This document shows positions 22,441 through 35,135 of a DNA stretch of 64,000 bases, one piece after another. How positions within the stretch are numbered: the first letter of the stretch is position 1; each line of letters starts with the position of its first letter. Location of the stretch: positions 9,696,214 through 9,760,213 of the forward strand of contig NC_090964.1 in the NCBI RefSeq assembly GCF_040807025.1, given 5' to 3'. The position numbers and the translations under genes are program-made. The notes under the pieces were generated by a model, which was not told the DNA's origin, did no database searches, and was given only the letters and a program-made list of their open reading frames with translations. Source of the DNA: Struthio camelus (Eukaryota; Chordata; Aves; Struthioniformes; Struthionidae).

Positions 22441-24019
22441 AGCAATTCCCCCATTGCCAACTTAGTTCTGACTTTTGCTTCCACCGCATTTCTCCCCACC
22501 GAGAGGGTCAGCAGAGGGAGGACGGGGGCCCATAACCCCTGGGCGCTCGGAAATCCAGCCCCACCACTTCATTTCCCACCGGGGCACTTGGCAGAGGCGG
22601 TTCTGCTTTTCGGCAGCCACGCGGTGCGATCTCTACCGCGTCGCGGGGCCGAGCCCGCGGCGGCCGAGCCGGCTTCGCCGCAGGGACCCGGTGCAGCCCC
22701 AGCGGGAGCCCAGCCTGGCCGGGGCGGGCAGGGGGGTTTCTAGCAGCTCGTTGGCTCCACACCTCTCTTGGTGCTGGGTTTGGGGTTTTCTTAACCCTTT
22801 CCTCATCACTGCATTGGGAACACAACGGTCAAATCCCCAGAGAGAGCATCACTGCTTGGGATGGAGGGGAGGGCTGTCCAGAAACCAAATGGCTTTCACC
22901 AAAACCTGGTTAAAACAGCCCAAAGCAGAGTCTTCCCTTCTGCCTGCGGTGCCCACATGTCCCCACGGCCCCCACGACACCCACAATCCCACCGAGCTTT
23001 CCCCAGAGCCGGAATAACTGGCCGGGAAGTGGCTGGGGCCACACAAACACCTCTGCAAGGTCTGAGTCCAGCAAGCCGCTCTTCCCTGCTGATGCACAAC
23101 AAAACTACATTTTTTCCAAGGTTGTGGTGGCAAAGAGGGAGAGGCCAAGCCCCGAGGGCTCGGCGCATCCCAGCGTCAGGCGCTCGGGAGCTCGGGAGCG
23201 CTCCGGGGATGCCCGGCACCCCTTTCTTCCCAACCCGAAAGCCCATCATGAGCCAAGACCATCACCTGGAGATGCTTGCTCGGGGCCAGCTGAAGCCCAG
23301 CGCTCTCACTTACCGCCCAGCGCTCAGGAAAAGCCTGTCCTCATGGTCCCAGCCTCCGGCGGGCTCCTCCGCGGAGAGTCCTCCCTCGGCAGCAAGGTCT
23401 GGGGAGCAGCGACAGAGAGGGGGATGAAGCACAAGGAGGAAGAGGAAGAGCAGCAGTCACCAAAAATAGCCTGACCCAAATCCGGCTTTTTCTAACAGTC
23501 CATCTTTCCTGCCTCCGATGGAGATTTACCGCCCGCGGCCAGGGCAGGCGCGCGAGCGCTGGCGCCGGATACGGGCCGTTGCGGGAGCATCCCAGGGCAG
23601 TTACGGGAACGGTTCCCCGCTGCCGCCGGGCACGTGTTTCACCCGGTTAAGCCCCAAAACGATGCCCAGCCACACCGCCTTATGCAATACCCTGCCAGTG
23701 GGCGCTGGAGTCGGCCCAGCAGCCGCCTGGCCGTTGACTTTGATTTTCTCCAGATTGGGCCATATGCTCCACAAAGGCTCCTCCTGCCACCTCGGCTTTC
23801 CAGCACGAGCAAAGTGATTTTTTACAGCCGTTTGCCCGGCAGAGGCGCGCAGCGAGGACAGCGCGAGCCGAGTCCACTCTGCTTTGCAAATTAGTGACAA
23901 GTTTGCCAGCAAAGTTCCTGCTGGGGATCTTTATGGCTCGTGATGAAAGCGAGAGAGAACAAACACGCAGCTTGAGCTCCCGGCGCCGCGCGCGAGCTGG
24001 AGTCGGAAAAAAAACCGCT

Positions 24020-24432
24020 CTTCCCACTGACGAACTGAGCAAATTTGATCTACAGTCATCGGAAGAAAATAAATATGGAATACCGCCAGGTCATTTCCAC
24101 TGTGCTTTTAATCTATTTACTTTTTTCAAACTAGTTGTAAGCGAGAAGAACTGTAGAAAGCAAACATTTTATTTTATTACTAATTACTCTGTTATTTTAT
24201 TAGGCTGCATTAGTAAAATTTACTCAGCCTAAAAAAATAAAATAAAATAACGGGCTTAGTACGGATTCACCTAATTTAATACATAATTCTGCATCAAGTA
24301 ATTATTTTCTTAAAAGTTGAATTAGCCAAAAGCAGCTCACGGATATTTCATTAGTTGTGTCAGGCAGGAAAGAGATAGTGTAATTAGTTAGAAGTTTGTC
24401 TTTCCTCTAAGTAATTACTTTAAAGGAGATGT
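24020..24432. promoter_or_regulatory. AT-rich islet with dense TAATTA/ATTA sites (candidate enhancer)
   Basis: About 400 bp of AT-rich sequence sits inside CpG-rich DNA. It holds many homeodomain-type cores (TAATTA, ATTA, TAAT), for example TACTAATTACTC, CAAGTAATTATTTTC, GTGTAATTAGTTAG and AAGTAATTACTTTAAAG. Such AT islets in GC-rich avian microchromosomes often prove to be conserved non-coding elements. Function is inferred from composition and motifs only. Confidence 0.4.
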
Positions 24433-25261
24433 GCAAAGAAAGCCCCGCTGGCTGCGCGGCGAGGGCCGATCCCTGCCGAGCCGTCCGGCGCCGGCTCCGA
24501 GAGCCGACCCGCGCCCCTCCAAGCGGCCTGCCGCTGCCCGGCCGGGGTCCCGCGCCCACCCTGCCCCGGCGGCGGCCGTTCCCGCGCGCAGCAACGGGCT
24601 CGTTCCCGTGCAGCCTTCGCGGCGCGGCAGCGATAACGGAGCAAGCGCCGGAGCGAACGGCGAGAAGGCAGGTCAGGAGCGTCCGTCCTCCCCCTTTACA
24701 ACAGGACGCAACTCCAAAAAGGGAAACCAAAGCTCATCCAAGGTAACTTTTCTCTGCGCGCGGCGTTCCCCGCCTGCCGCGCGCTCCGGCGCGGGAGCCG
24801 CAGCCGAGCCGGGCGCACAAGGCCTCAGACCGGAGCGGGGGCAGCGCCGGCCCGATGCTCGGCCGCACCGGTCGGCCCCCGGCCCCTCCGGCCCCCGCGC
24901 CCCCTTCCCGCCGGCTCTCACCCGAAGCAGGGACGAGCCCCAAGAGCAGGAGAACTGGGACGCGCCGAATTAGCAGGATGCAAAGATCACAGCAAAGGCA
25001 GATGATATAATCAGGAAATCAAAGGCAATTACTGTTAACTAAACAAAAAATAGAGGGCTGTGGATGGGCCCAGAGCGGGAAAGGATTATGAGGGGCAGAG
25101 ACCAACTAGAAGCAGCTATAAATAAGGGATGAGACAAGGCTTTAAAAAGTCACGAAGGACAAATACCAGCTGAAGAATTGCAAACGTGAGCAGAGCAAGG
25201 GGTATTTCTGGAGCCAGGGGAGAGGGGCCGGGCCGCATGGGGCACCGTGCTGGGCCCCCTG

Positions 25262-25335
25262 CCCCGCACAGCTGGACACCCCTGGCCCGCACAGCTGGAC
25301 ACCTCTGGCCCGCACAGCTGGACACCTCTGGAGCG
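25262..25335. repeat. 24-bp tandem repeat, three copies
   Basis: Three near-perfect copies of CCGCACAGCTGGACACCTC plus a short spacer in direct tandem. Each unit carries a CAGCTG E-box. Confidence 0.9.
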
Positions 25336-27815
25336 CGGCGTCCCGGAGGCGGCTGCGGTCGGAGCCACCGCCACGGCCCCACCGCGGGGAGGGCTGCAGC
25401 GAGCCATGAGACTCTCTCCGGCACCAATTAGGAGAATTGGCTCCTCTGATTACCAGGAGGCAGGATGCGTTTCTGCTGACTCAGCAGCGATGCCGCTCGC
25501 CTCTTCCCAGACCCCTGGCCCGGCCACGCAGCCCCCTGCCCTCCCTCCTGCCGGAGCAGGGACGCTTCCCCGGCCCTAGAGCCGCCCCGAGAGGCCGCTC
25601 CGTTAAAATACATGCTGCAGCTCCAGCTCTCACCCCAAAGGTGCCATCCGCCCGGCCGGACCGCCAGCGTCGCGGCCCTCCTCCGACCGCGTCCCGCACG
25701 GGAGCTGCACCCAGGGCCCCTTCCCGGGTGACCCAGGTGCCGGCTCCGGCGGGAGCCGCCGGCCCTCCGGCCAGCCCGGGTCCCCGCTGCCGGGCAGCGC
25801 AGCCTCAACTATTCACGTTCGTTTGGTGCCATGAACGCCAGGAGCGGCGTTGCGGCTCCGCTCCCAGGGAACCGGCCTTTCCCGCTCTCCAGTCACGAGC
25901 AGGGACGGCACCGGCGGGTCGGTGCCGGCGGCCCGGCCCCCGCGGCACAGCGGGGCACCGGGGGCTCCGGCTGAGCCCAGTCCGCGGCACGGGGACCGCG
26001 ATGGGGACGGGGAGGCTCCGCTTTCCCGCGGGAAGGGCGCCGCGCGCCCACCCCGCTCCTCGCAAGGGGACTCCGAGGACAGGTCGTTTGACGGGAGGGT
26101 TTATTAAGCACATGATTAACTTTGGCACCGGCACCGGTTCCGTGACAGCTCCTTCTCTTAGGGCTGGGGAGAGCGAGCGTGCGAGAGGTACTGCCTCTGC
26201 TGATGCAGCGGTTGGTGGGATGAAAAATCCTGCAATGCAGCACTGCTTCTTAATGAGCCATTTGTCTTTGAGTCTTCTTGACTCATTACCATGCCAGGAG
26301 AGGGATGGGAGTTGCCCCAAGTCCCCATCTGAGCAATTATTCCTCGAGCGGAGCGAGGAAATACTGCCACGACATGCCCCAGCTGCCAGGGATCCCGGCA
26401 CGTCCGACAGCACCAGGACTCCCCACCGCCAGCCAGGCGCCTCCGGATGCCGTTCCCGGGAACGCTGCGCCAAGGGGGCCCGCGGATGCAGGGAACACCG
26501 CACACGGAGCACGCCGGAGCCTGGACGCCTGGGTCCCGCAGCCGGCGGCGGAGGCGATTCCCTCCAGTACGGCCGTGCTCCCGTCCCGTGGCCCGTTTGC
26601 ACCGCGGGCAGGCGCGGGGCCGCCTGGAGCTCGCGCAGGCAGCGGCGGCACCGGGGATGCACCGTGCTCCAAGCCGCGCGCCATCAGGCCCGTCCCCACA
26701 GGGTCCCCCGCAGCCCCGGACACCAGCCGGGCAGCGAGCTGGGAGCAGCCCGGCTGCTGGCGCCTCCGGTTGTAAGCACAAGGCTCCGGCACCAGGCAGG
26801 GGAATACACGGCAAAGCCAAAGTTCTTCCAAAGCAGCAAACCCTGCAAAAACGGGGAGAGGATGGGGCTGGCGGTCCGGAGCCCCAGAGAAGCCGGCTGG
26901 GAAATAAAGCCGGCTGGCGGGAGCAAACCTCCTCCTGGGGGCGAGCACAGAGATGCAGCCGACGCTGCCGGGTCGCAGCCGGGCAGGCGAGGGCAGACGG
27001 CTCCGCGCACGCGGCCAGCTCGGGGGGCTCCAGGTGCCGGCCCCGGGCGCCTGCGTCGCAGCCCGGCGCTGCAGGCACAGACCCGTCCCGTCCCCACGGC
27101 ACAGACCCCTCCAGCGCCAGTGCTGCCCGGGGCTCCTCAGCATCCGGAGCGACACTCCGGGAGATGCTTGGCCAAAAGAACTGGGACACCAGGAGACATC
27201 CGGGTCTGTAGGAGCCAGGACACGGTGTGGGATGGAGCCGAACGCCCCCGGAGCCAGGGGACCTGCAGGCGAGAGCCGCAGGGCAGGCACGTCCTCCTGC
27301 CCGGGCTCGGAGACTCCGCTCACGCTCCTTCCCCAAGAGCCAACACGTCACTTGTTATCAGCAAGGGAAGAGATGAAGGAGTTACCCTGGGGTTGGCTCC
27401 ATGAGGCCAGTGCCACACGGGGCTGAGACCGTCACATCGAGGCAGGAGGGACACAGCCACCCCGGCGTCCCCCGGGGCAGCGCCTCCTCGCTCCCTCCCT
27501 TCCCAGGACGGTCCAGCGTCCCGACGCTCCCAGGAGAGGGCAAAGTTGCTTTTCCAGCCGCGAAAAAGCAGGACCTCAGGTCCTCCTCGAGCAAAGACGG
27601 CAGCTCCTGCGAGGCCCCAGGTTCACGCAGCGAACCCCATCACCCCCTCCCCAGCACCCGGCTCGCCCCAGGAGCCTCCGTCTCCGCTCGGCCCCGCATC
27701 GTCGGCCACCCCGGCACGGGTGACGGCTGCAGCCACTGGGGACCCACTGCCTGCAACCAGCCGCTCGCTGCTGTGCTGCATCTCCTAGGGGTGCAGCAGC
27801 CTTCGGCTGGGTGGC

Positions 27816-27898
27816 CATGGGGACCAGGATGGGGCCATGGGGACCAGGATGGGGCCACGGGGACCAGACGGGGCCACGGGGACCAGACGGGGCCACCT
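27816..27898. repeat. 19-20 bp tandem repeat, four copies
   Basis: Four head-to-tail units of ATGGGGACCAGGATGGGGCC; the last two have lost one base and share the variant ACGGGGACCAGACGGGGCC. Confidence 0.92.
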
Positions 27899-30699
27899 CC
27901 CAGCCTCTTGCGCTGCTCCCACCCCGGCATGGGCTCCCACGCCGCTGATTGATGAGACAAGCCTCAAGGCTGCGAACCTCCACGTGATGGATTAACATAC
28001 GCCAACGGCACAAGTGTCCTTAGGGCGTCAGGATGAGTGAGTAACTAGGGCACGGGCGGCTGCGGAGCAGGGGCGGCCACGCGCCCGGGCAGCGACGCGC
28101 GGCGTGCCAGCAGCCTCCCCAACCATCAGCATCCCGCCTCTCCATCGCTCACCGCCCGGCCGCAGCCTCCCCTCCGCCGGCAGGGCTGGCACGGCCGCCC
28201 CTCGGCCCGGGCTGAGGCCCTTCGCTCACCCCCGCGTGTTTCTGGTCGAGAGCAACTCATGTCAATGTAAGTCGACTGGGAGCAAACTAAAGCCAGACAA
28301 AGCCTGGTTCGAATAGCGTCCGCATACCCTTCAGCATCTTTCGGAGGGGGTCAGACCAGAGCCGGGTTTCGAGGCTAACCCGGAGCAGGACCAGCCTTCG
28401 GCTGCAGCCGCACAAACCTCTGGCTGAAGCAGGGGGCTCCCGGCGGGCTGCACGGCCGGGCCCTGCTGCCCCGGGAACTCACCCCCGCCCTAACCGGAGC
28501 CGGCTCCCGCGGGGAAGACTCCAACATCGACTCAACTTCGACCCCAGCAGAGAATTGCGAGCGCGGGGGAAGGAAGCGCTGGCGAAGCCCGATCCCACAC
28601 CCGCAGCGGTGTCAATCAGCACCCCGATTACCGGCCGACAGCGAGCACCAGGAGGAGCAGCCCTGCCCTCCAGGCATCCCCACCGCGGGGATGCCCAAAA
28701 CCTTAAGGGTTCGGCGCAGACAAAACCTCTCCGCTCTCTGGGCTGAGAGCAGCAGAGCTCGGTGCACCCAGCTGGGCTGGGCTTTGCAGTCCAGTTTGGC
28801 CACCCCAAGCAGGGAGGTGCCAGTTTTCGCCGATGCTGGGGGAAGTTTGCAGGCTCCCAAGAGGCACCGAGCGGCTGCTCTCGCCAGGCCAGCGCAGCCC
28901 CGGGTCCCCACAGGCGGCACGGCACGGCACGGCATGGTGCGGGTCTGCAGGACCCCGACAGAGGCGCAGCCGCCCCGCACCGAGCCCCATGCCAGCTGGC
29001 GCCGCTGCTGGGAGCGCCGACACGTGCCTCATCGCCGGTTATTCCCGCGGACGGATTCCTCCCGACGGATGCGCTGAACATCTGTGCCAGCTGCCCGCGG
29101 TGCTGGGAGCAGCAGTCACGTTCCCCCGCCGCCAGCCGGGTGCAAGGCGAGGGCGGCAGCTGGCCCCGCGCGCCCTCCCGCTCCCCGCACAGCGGGGTGG
29201 CAGCACCCGGCCCGGCCAGCAGACGCGCTCAGAGGGGTGAAGCCCGCTTTGCCCCCGCGCTGCCGGGGCGGGCGGAGGAGCTGGGCTGCCCGAGCCCTCC
29301 CCGAGGGCAGGCTGGGCAGCGCCGGCGTGCCGCGACCCGGCTCGCCTCCCCCCCGGCAGGCCGGCACCGTGCCCAGCACCGCTCCCCAGCCCCCGCCGGG
29401 CACTTTCCCAGCGGCGACGGCAGGGTGGCCGCTCGCCGGGCGGCAGCAGGTCCCCAGCTCCCAGCAGGGCCCTGCCAAGCCCCTGCCCCTGCTGCCTTGC
29501 AGGGGGAGCCGCGGCTGCTCTCCTCCGCCCTCCTCCTCCTCCCTCTCCGTGGCACGCGCGAGCGGCTCGGCTGGCCGCCGGTGCCCAGCGCGGGCCCTGC
29601 ACGCCGGGCGGGCTGCAGGCGGGCGGCGGCGCAGACGGGTGCACACACCCACGCGAGCGGCCCACGCGCGCGGGTCCAGCCGAGCATGCACGCACGGGGC
29701 GCAGCGCGTCCCTGCGCCTGGGAAGGGCGTCGAGGAGGACGCAAGCATCGGAGAGCCGGGGGCAGCGGCTCGGCGGGCAGGGAGGACGCCCGGGGAACGG
29801 GACGCGGGAGCCAACGCCAGACCAACGCGCTGAATATGCACCCCGGGGGCCCAGGGCAAGGGGAAGGGACGAGCGGGGGCATCTCCCCCCGAGCCGCGCT
29901 CGTGCTGGGCCCCGGCTCTCGCAAGTCACATCCACAGCAGCCCCGCGTCCCCATGCGCAGCCCCACTGGCTCCCTGCTCACGTGGGAGACCATCACCCTG
30001 GCGTCCCGCTCCCACCTTGCCCGGCTCCCGGGGCAGAGCCTCTCCCAAAGCTGACGGCTCTCACCCCAACCGCACGCTCCAGACTCGGCGCCGCGTGCCC
30101 GGCCGGGAGCCGCCGGGAACACTGCTCAGCTACGTCCCAAAGCGGGGTTGAACCTTCCCACAAACCCGCCCCGGCTCCGACTCCCCAGACAGGCCTGGCT
30201 CAGCCCGGCGGAGCCGGAGGAGCCGGCCGGGATCGCTGCCGCCGGCCGGGCAGGATCAACCCTGCCCTCCCCACCCGCTCCCGCCGCCTTTGCCGCGCCA
30301 CCCTCCACGTCTGCATCGCCCCTCGCTCTGTTAACAACACACCAACGCGCTGAGACCGCTTAAAAAGCCACTTATCTCGCCAGCCACATGGTGTAATGAC
30401 TTAAGCTGGGGATCGTTTCAAAGCTGCTTTCGCGAGCTGCCGGCGCCCCGGCTCCGGTGAGCCCGGGCGGACCGGCGGTGCTCCCCAGCGAGGCCCTTGC
30501 GGGAAGCGGGTCGCGGCAGGGGAACGGGGCGGGTGCCGAGAGCCCTTCGTCCCCGCGCGCCGCCGCCGGCGCCGCAGGGATGCTCCAGGCACAGGCGCCC
30601 AGCGCCTGCGGCTCCCCCGGGGCAGGGGCCGGGCCAGCGGGGCCCCGCGAGCGGGAGCCGGCGCGAGGAGCGGCCACGCTGCCTTCCTAACCGATGGGC

Positions 30700-30762
30700 T
30701 TAATTTGCAAAGCTGCTGAGAGCCTAAATATTTAAATACGTAATTCTGCACAAGGCGCTCGC
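30700..30762. promoter_or_regulatory. AT-rich islet sharing a motif with the 24.3 kb islet
   Basis: TACGTAATTCTGCACAAG at 30737-30754 matches TACATAATTCTGCATCAAG at about 24280-24298 except for one substitution and a small change near the end. Both sit in AT-rich patches within CpG-rich DNA, which suggests a shared binding site or related regulatory elements. Confidence 0.4.
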
Positions 30763-32099
30763 CGCCAGCGCCGAAGCGCGCCGGCGGGGCAGAACCAGGC
30801 TCCGGGCAGCAGCGGCACGGCGCGTCCTCGGCTCCCGCGGCCCCCGGTGCCGCCAGCGCGTCGGCAGCCCAGCGTGGCCCGGCGCCCGCGCGCGTCCTCG
30901 ACGCCCCAGGCCGCGCGCGGGGGTCCCGCTCCGCCGCCGGCGTCCGAAGCGCCGCCCGGCCCCGGCGGAGACGCACGGTGCGGGACGCGACGCGACGCTC
31001 CTCCGGGCAGCAAAGGCCCCCGCGCAGATTACAGTGCCGACGGTCCTGCTGCACGAGCTTAGAGATAAGAGAGATTTGTAGGATTTACCAGCAATACAAA
31101 TTGAATATTTAATTTTAGCTGCAAGGGGGCAAGCCGGGGCTCAGCACCCGCCGCCCGCGGGCCTCCCTGCCCCCTGGGAAACCACTTCCCAGCCCTCCCA
31201 GGAGAGAAACGCTGCCGGGAGCGCGAGCAGGCGCCGGGGGCTCCCCCGCCCCAGCTGCCCCCCGTCCCACCACGGCTACCCGGCCCCCTCGGGCCCCCTC
31301 GGGACCGTCCCCTGCCAGCCTGGGCACGCGTGCCCGCACGGCGCCGGCTCAGGACAGCGCGGACGCCCCGCACGGGGGGCAGCACGGCCGGATGGCACCG
31401 GCCGCCCGGCTGCAGCATCGTCCCGCCGCAGGGGAGCGAAGCCCGGGGGGCGCCGGCGGGGCCGCCGGACCCCAGCAGGGTGCCGGGCACCCGGCGTTCC
31501 CGGGGCAGGGGTCGGGAGCTGAATCCCCCCGCCGCAGCGGCGGCGCGCTGCCGCACGGCTGCGGGTCCCGCCGCCCCGACGCGGGCATCGCCGCTGGGGG
31601 AGGACGGCGGAAGATGCAGGAGGGAGGCGAGAGGCTACCGGCATTGTCTGGAAAGTAGGTCGTGCGCTGAGCAAAGAGATATTTATATCAAAGCTCGTTC
31701 CCCCGCAGAAGGCGGAGAGCGGGGCGCAGGCGGCACCATGAACCTGTCCCGGGGCGCCCAGCCCCTCCGCCCACCCCTGCCCCGGCCGGGCTCCCGCGGC
31801 CCCCCGCCCCACGCTGCCGCACCAGCGGGCGCCCCGGCCGCCCCGTCTCTGCGGCTGCAAATTACAGGCGTCGAATCATCCCGAGTGGGAGGGGAGCCGC
31901 GGCTCCCATCTCGCGCCCGGCTCCGCGCAGCCTCGCTCATCCCTGTACTGAGCTTCCGCCAGGTCTCAGCCCGGTCACCACCCCTGGCAAACCGCCCTGG
32001 CGCCGGCGGGACGAGGGGGCCGCGGGCTCGGGGCGGCCGGCGAGGCCCCGGCAGCCGGGAGCGGGGTGGCGGCGGGGGGCTTCGATCCGCCCGGCCGGC

Positions 32100-32275
32100 G
32101 CGGGAGCAAGTTCATTTCCCGTAATAGCTGTGTCGGCTGAATTTACAGCCTCACTTTGAGTTATTAATAATAATGGCCTCACGCTGAAGTAGAGCTTTTC
32201 ATCTGCCTCCAAGCCCTTTCCAAAGGACATCCGCACCATTATCACCGTTTTATTACCGTTTTAGCAGGCAGGAAA
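32100..32275. promoter_or_regulatory. AT-rich islet (candidate regulatory element)
   Basis: Sequence such as GAGTTATTAATAATAATGGC and ACCATTATCACCGTTTTATT stands out from flanking CpG-dense DNA. No coding potential. Regulatory role inferred from composition and clustered TAAT cores. Confidence 0.3.
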
Positions 32276-32739
32276 GTGAGACGGAAGGAGCGGAAGTGCG
32301 GAGCCCGCCGCCGCGGAGCGGGTCCCCCTGCCGGGTCCGGGGCCGCCAGCGAGTACCGGCCACTTCCCTCCCTCCCCTGCTGCCGCCGCGCCGCGAAACC
32401 GTGCCGCAGGTGGCACCGCGCGCCCGGCCCGGCCGGGGCCGCCGCGGAGGAGCCGCGCTGATTTACGCCGGCGGCCCGCCGGGGCCCCGCCGCTCGCACA
32501 AATCCCCTCCAGACGGCGATAAAACATGTCACCTCGTCGGCGATCTGCAGCGCGCCCGACTGCGTGAAAAGCGCAGGGGCAGGGAGGGAGGCCGGGCTGC
32601 TCCAGCGGCGGCGCAGATGAACGCGGGTCTTACGCGGCGGGGCGCTGGGGTGAGGGGCTCCGGCGAGAGCGGGGCTGGCGCCGCCGCAGCGGGGGCTCCC
32701 CGCCGCCCGCCCCCTCCACCCGCAGATTTATTCCCCTGT

Positions 32740-32910
32740 AACAGCGCTTGGAGCTGAAGTTATTTTTTGTTTACTAGCAACAAGGTGTTGTAAATACGTC
32801 GTTCCCAGTAATTATAGAGTCTAGGTGCACACCTTAATCTCCATAAAATATCAGATGCTGCAATTTGCCTGATTTAGTGAGATTGGAGGCTGGTAAAGGC
32901 GCCGAGGTAA
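32740..32910. promoter_or_regulatory. AT-rich islet with forkhead-like site
   Basis: Contains TTTTTTGTTTACTAGC (forkhead TGTTTAC core), CAGTAATTATAGAG and CATAAAATATCAGATGC. It lies just before the large 11-mer satellite. Function is inferred. Confidence 0.3.
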
Positions 32911-33129
32911 GCGGCAAATCTGGGAGGGGGGAACGACCGCAAAGGCGCCCGCGGCCCGGCGGTGCCCACGCGCCCCCGGCCCGCCGCCCCATCGCTTCCC
33001 CGGCAGCCTCTGCCGCTTCACGCCGCCATGGCCGTTGAGGGCAAACGGAGCTTTTTGTACAGTTTACCTCATCAGGACTCCAAAAGCTGAGAGCCGCCTC
33101 TCCAGCGGTGAGGCCGGGGGGCACAGTGT

Positions 33130-33768
33130 GTGCGCGGCGTGTGCATGGCGTGTGCATGGCGCGTGCATGCTGCGTGTGCATGGCGCGTGCATGCTGCGTG
33201 CATGGCGTGTGCATGCTGCATGCATGCTGCGTGCATGGCATGTACATGGTGCGTGCATGCTGTGTGCATGGCATGTGCATGGCGCGTGCATGGCGTGTGC
33301 ATGCTGCATGCATGCTGTGTGCATGGCATGTACATGGTGCGTGCATGCTGTGTGCATGGCATGTGCATGGCGCGTGCATGGCGTGTGCATGCTGCGTGCA
33401 TGCTGTGTGCATGGCATGTACATGGTGCGTGCATGCTGTGTGCATGGCATGTGCATGGCGCGTGCATGGCGTGTGCATGCTGTGTGCATGGCATGTACAT
33501 GGTGCGTGCATGCTGTGTGCATGGCATGTGCATGGCGCGTGCATGGCGTGTGCATGCTGCGTGCATGCTGTGTGCATGGCATGTACATGGTGCGTGCATG
33601 CTGTGTGCATGGCATGTGCATGGCGCGTGCATGGCGTGTGCATGCTGCGTGCATGGCGCGTGCATGGCATGTACATGGTGCGTGCATGCTGTGTGCATGG
33701 CATGTGCATGGCGCGTGCATGGCGTGTGCATGCTGCGTGCATGCTGCGTGCATGCTGCGTGCATGGCA
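33130..33768. repeat. 11-bp satellite (GCATGNYGYGT)n organised in 88-bp higher-order units
   Basis: About 58 copies of an 11-mer such as GCATGGCGTGT or GCATGCTGCGT. The variant TGTACATGG starts at 33241, 33329, 33417, 33494, 33582 and 33670: spacings of 88, 88, 77, 88 and 88 bases, so the array is built of eight-monomer super-units with one seven-monomer unit. Every frame on both strands stays open (Cys/Met/His/Ala repeats), which is an artefact of the repeat. Confidence 0.97.
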
Positions 33769-33769
33769 G

Positions 33770-35135
33770 CACCGGTCACACCACAGACAAGCCGGGGTGC
33801 CGGGAGCCGGCACGCAGGGAGCCGCGCGCCCCACTGCCCTGCCATCACCCCCACCACGGCCCTGCCCGGGCAGCGGCACCTGGACACGGGCGCCAGCGCG
33901 GGCCCAGGTGTCCGGGCGAGGATGCCCACCCCCGTGGCGAGGGGGGACCAGCCTGGGAAGCAGAAGGCTCATCTGCTAACGAGCACCGCCGTTACCACAG
34001 CAACCTTAAAGGCGCCTAGAGCTTCCGCCTCCCTAACGAAGCAGCGTCGACGTCTTTCCCAGAGGGACCCGCAGCCCCGTCCCGCCGCCCCGTCCCGCTG
34101 CCCGTCACCCTGGCCTCGGGCCATGGCGGCCCCTGGGAGCCCTGCGCCGGCGGGGGCCCGGCGCTCGCCCGCTGCCCCGGCCCGCCGGCCTCGCTGAGGG
34201 GTGCACGCCGGCCCCGCGGCACGGCGCCCCGAACGGCGCCGGGAGCCGCCACTGACCTACAGCCGTCAGCCTGACGGCTTAATTAACTTCCCTCTTCCCC
34301 GGGCTGCTATCAGAGGGAATAAGACATCACCTGAGACTGTTAATTGGGCTAATTATTCCAGTTTCAGATTTGTGAATAATTAGTTACTGTTGTCTCCAGC
34401 CTTCCTTCCGCCTCGCCTTTTTTTTTTTCTTTCTTTCTTTTTTTTTTAAGGCCAGGCGACTTCGGGGCTCACGGAAGGAGCCGGGCGCGAGGCCCAAGGG
34501 CTCTCCGGCGCCCTCGCTCCCCTTGGGGCGCCCGAAACGCCGGGGCCTCGGGGCAGGGCCGGCCGCGGGCAGCGCTCGTGCCAGGCAGCGGCGCCGGCCC
34601 CGTCACCGCCGCGTTTCCCGCGGGCGCGAGCTGCCCCCGGGGTTTGCCGTTCGGTCGGCGCCGCTCGGGCCGGCGGCGGGGGCACCGGCCGCCTCCTTCC
34701 GAGGAACGCCACGCTTTCTCGCAGCCTCGTCCCCCGCTACGAAGAGCCCTCGTGAGGCCGTGCCAGCCCGCACGCGGCCCCTGATGCTGCTCGCTCGCGA
34801 AGGGGCGCTGAGCTGCCCCGTCCGCAGCCGCGGCGCACCGCGGGCCGGTGGCGGGGCCGGGGCCGAGCGCGCCCTCCCCGCCGCCCGGGGCCAGGCCCCG
34901 CGGGGACACGGCGGCCGTTTGGCGGGGCCGGGCTGGGGGAGCCAGTCCCAGCGGGAGCCGGGGGGTCCCGGGGTCCCGGAGCCGCCTGCCGCCCGTCCGC
35001 AGCCCACCAGGAGCCTCGGGGAGGGCGGCCGGCGGGGCCGGTACGTAGGGACAAGCCACAGCTTTCCGGGTGCTGCACGGGGCGGCACGTCCGGTGCAGG
35101 CGGCGCCGCTCAGCACCGCGGACAGCTCCCGGCGC
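33770..35135. other. Non-coding interval between arrays, with a T-rich tract
   Basis: GC-rich sequence with no supported exon. At about 34.26-34.45 kb there is an AT-rich patch (GGCTTAATTAACTTCC, GGGCTAATTATTCC, GAATAATTAGTTACTG) followed by a T-rich tract (T runs broken by C, about 34419-34449). The patch resembles the other candidate regulatory islets. Confidence 0.4.

Larger units (their letters stand above)
19718..33109. other. Non-coding DNA upstream of DLGAP3: CpG-rich blocks alternating with AT-rich islets
   Basis: No exon is supported. The DLGAP3 first exon(s) should lie upstream of 19.7 kb but cannot be placed; CpG-dense blocks near 21.1-21.7 and 24.45-24.95 kb are candidates. AT-rich islets interrupt the GC-rich DNA at about 20.08-20.52, 22.25-22.45, 24.02-24.43, 24.97-25.18, 30.68-30.76, 31.06-31.13, 32.10-32.27 and 32.74-32.91 kb. 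Frames in between are compositional shadows. Confidence 0.55.

Noticed and set aside
25437-27404. 655-aa plus frame
   Set aside because: Compositional open frame in CpG-rich DNA without conserved blocks or splice evidence.
33035-34197. Several 285-355 aa frames rich in Cys, Met, His and Ala on both strands
   Set aside because: They are translations of the 11-bp satellite, open in all six frames because the monomer has no stop; no start context, splice or family support.
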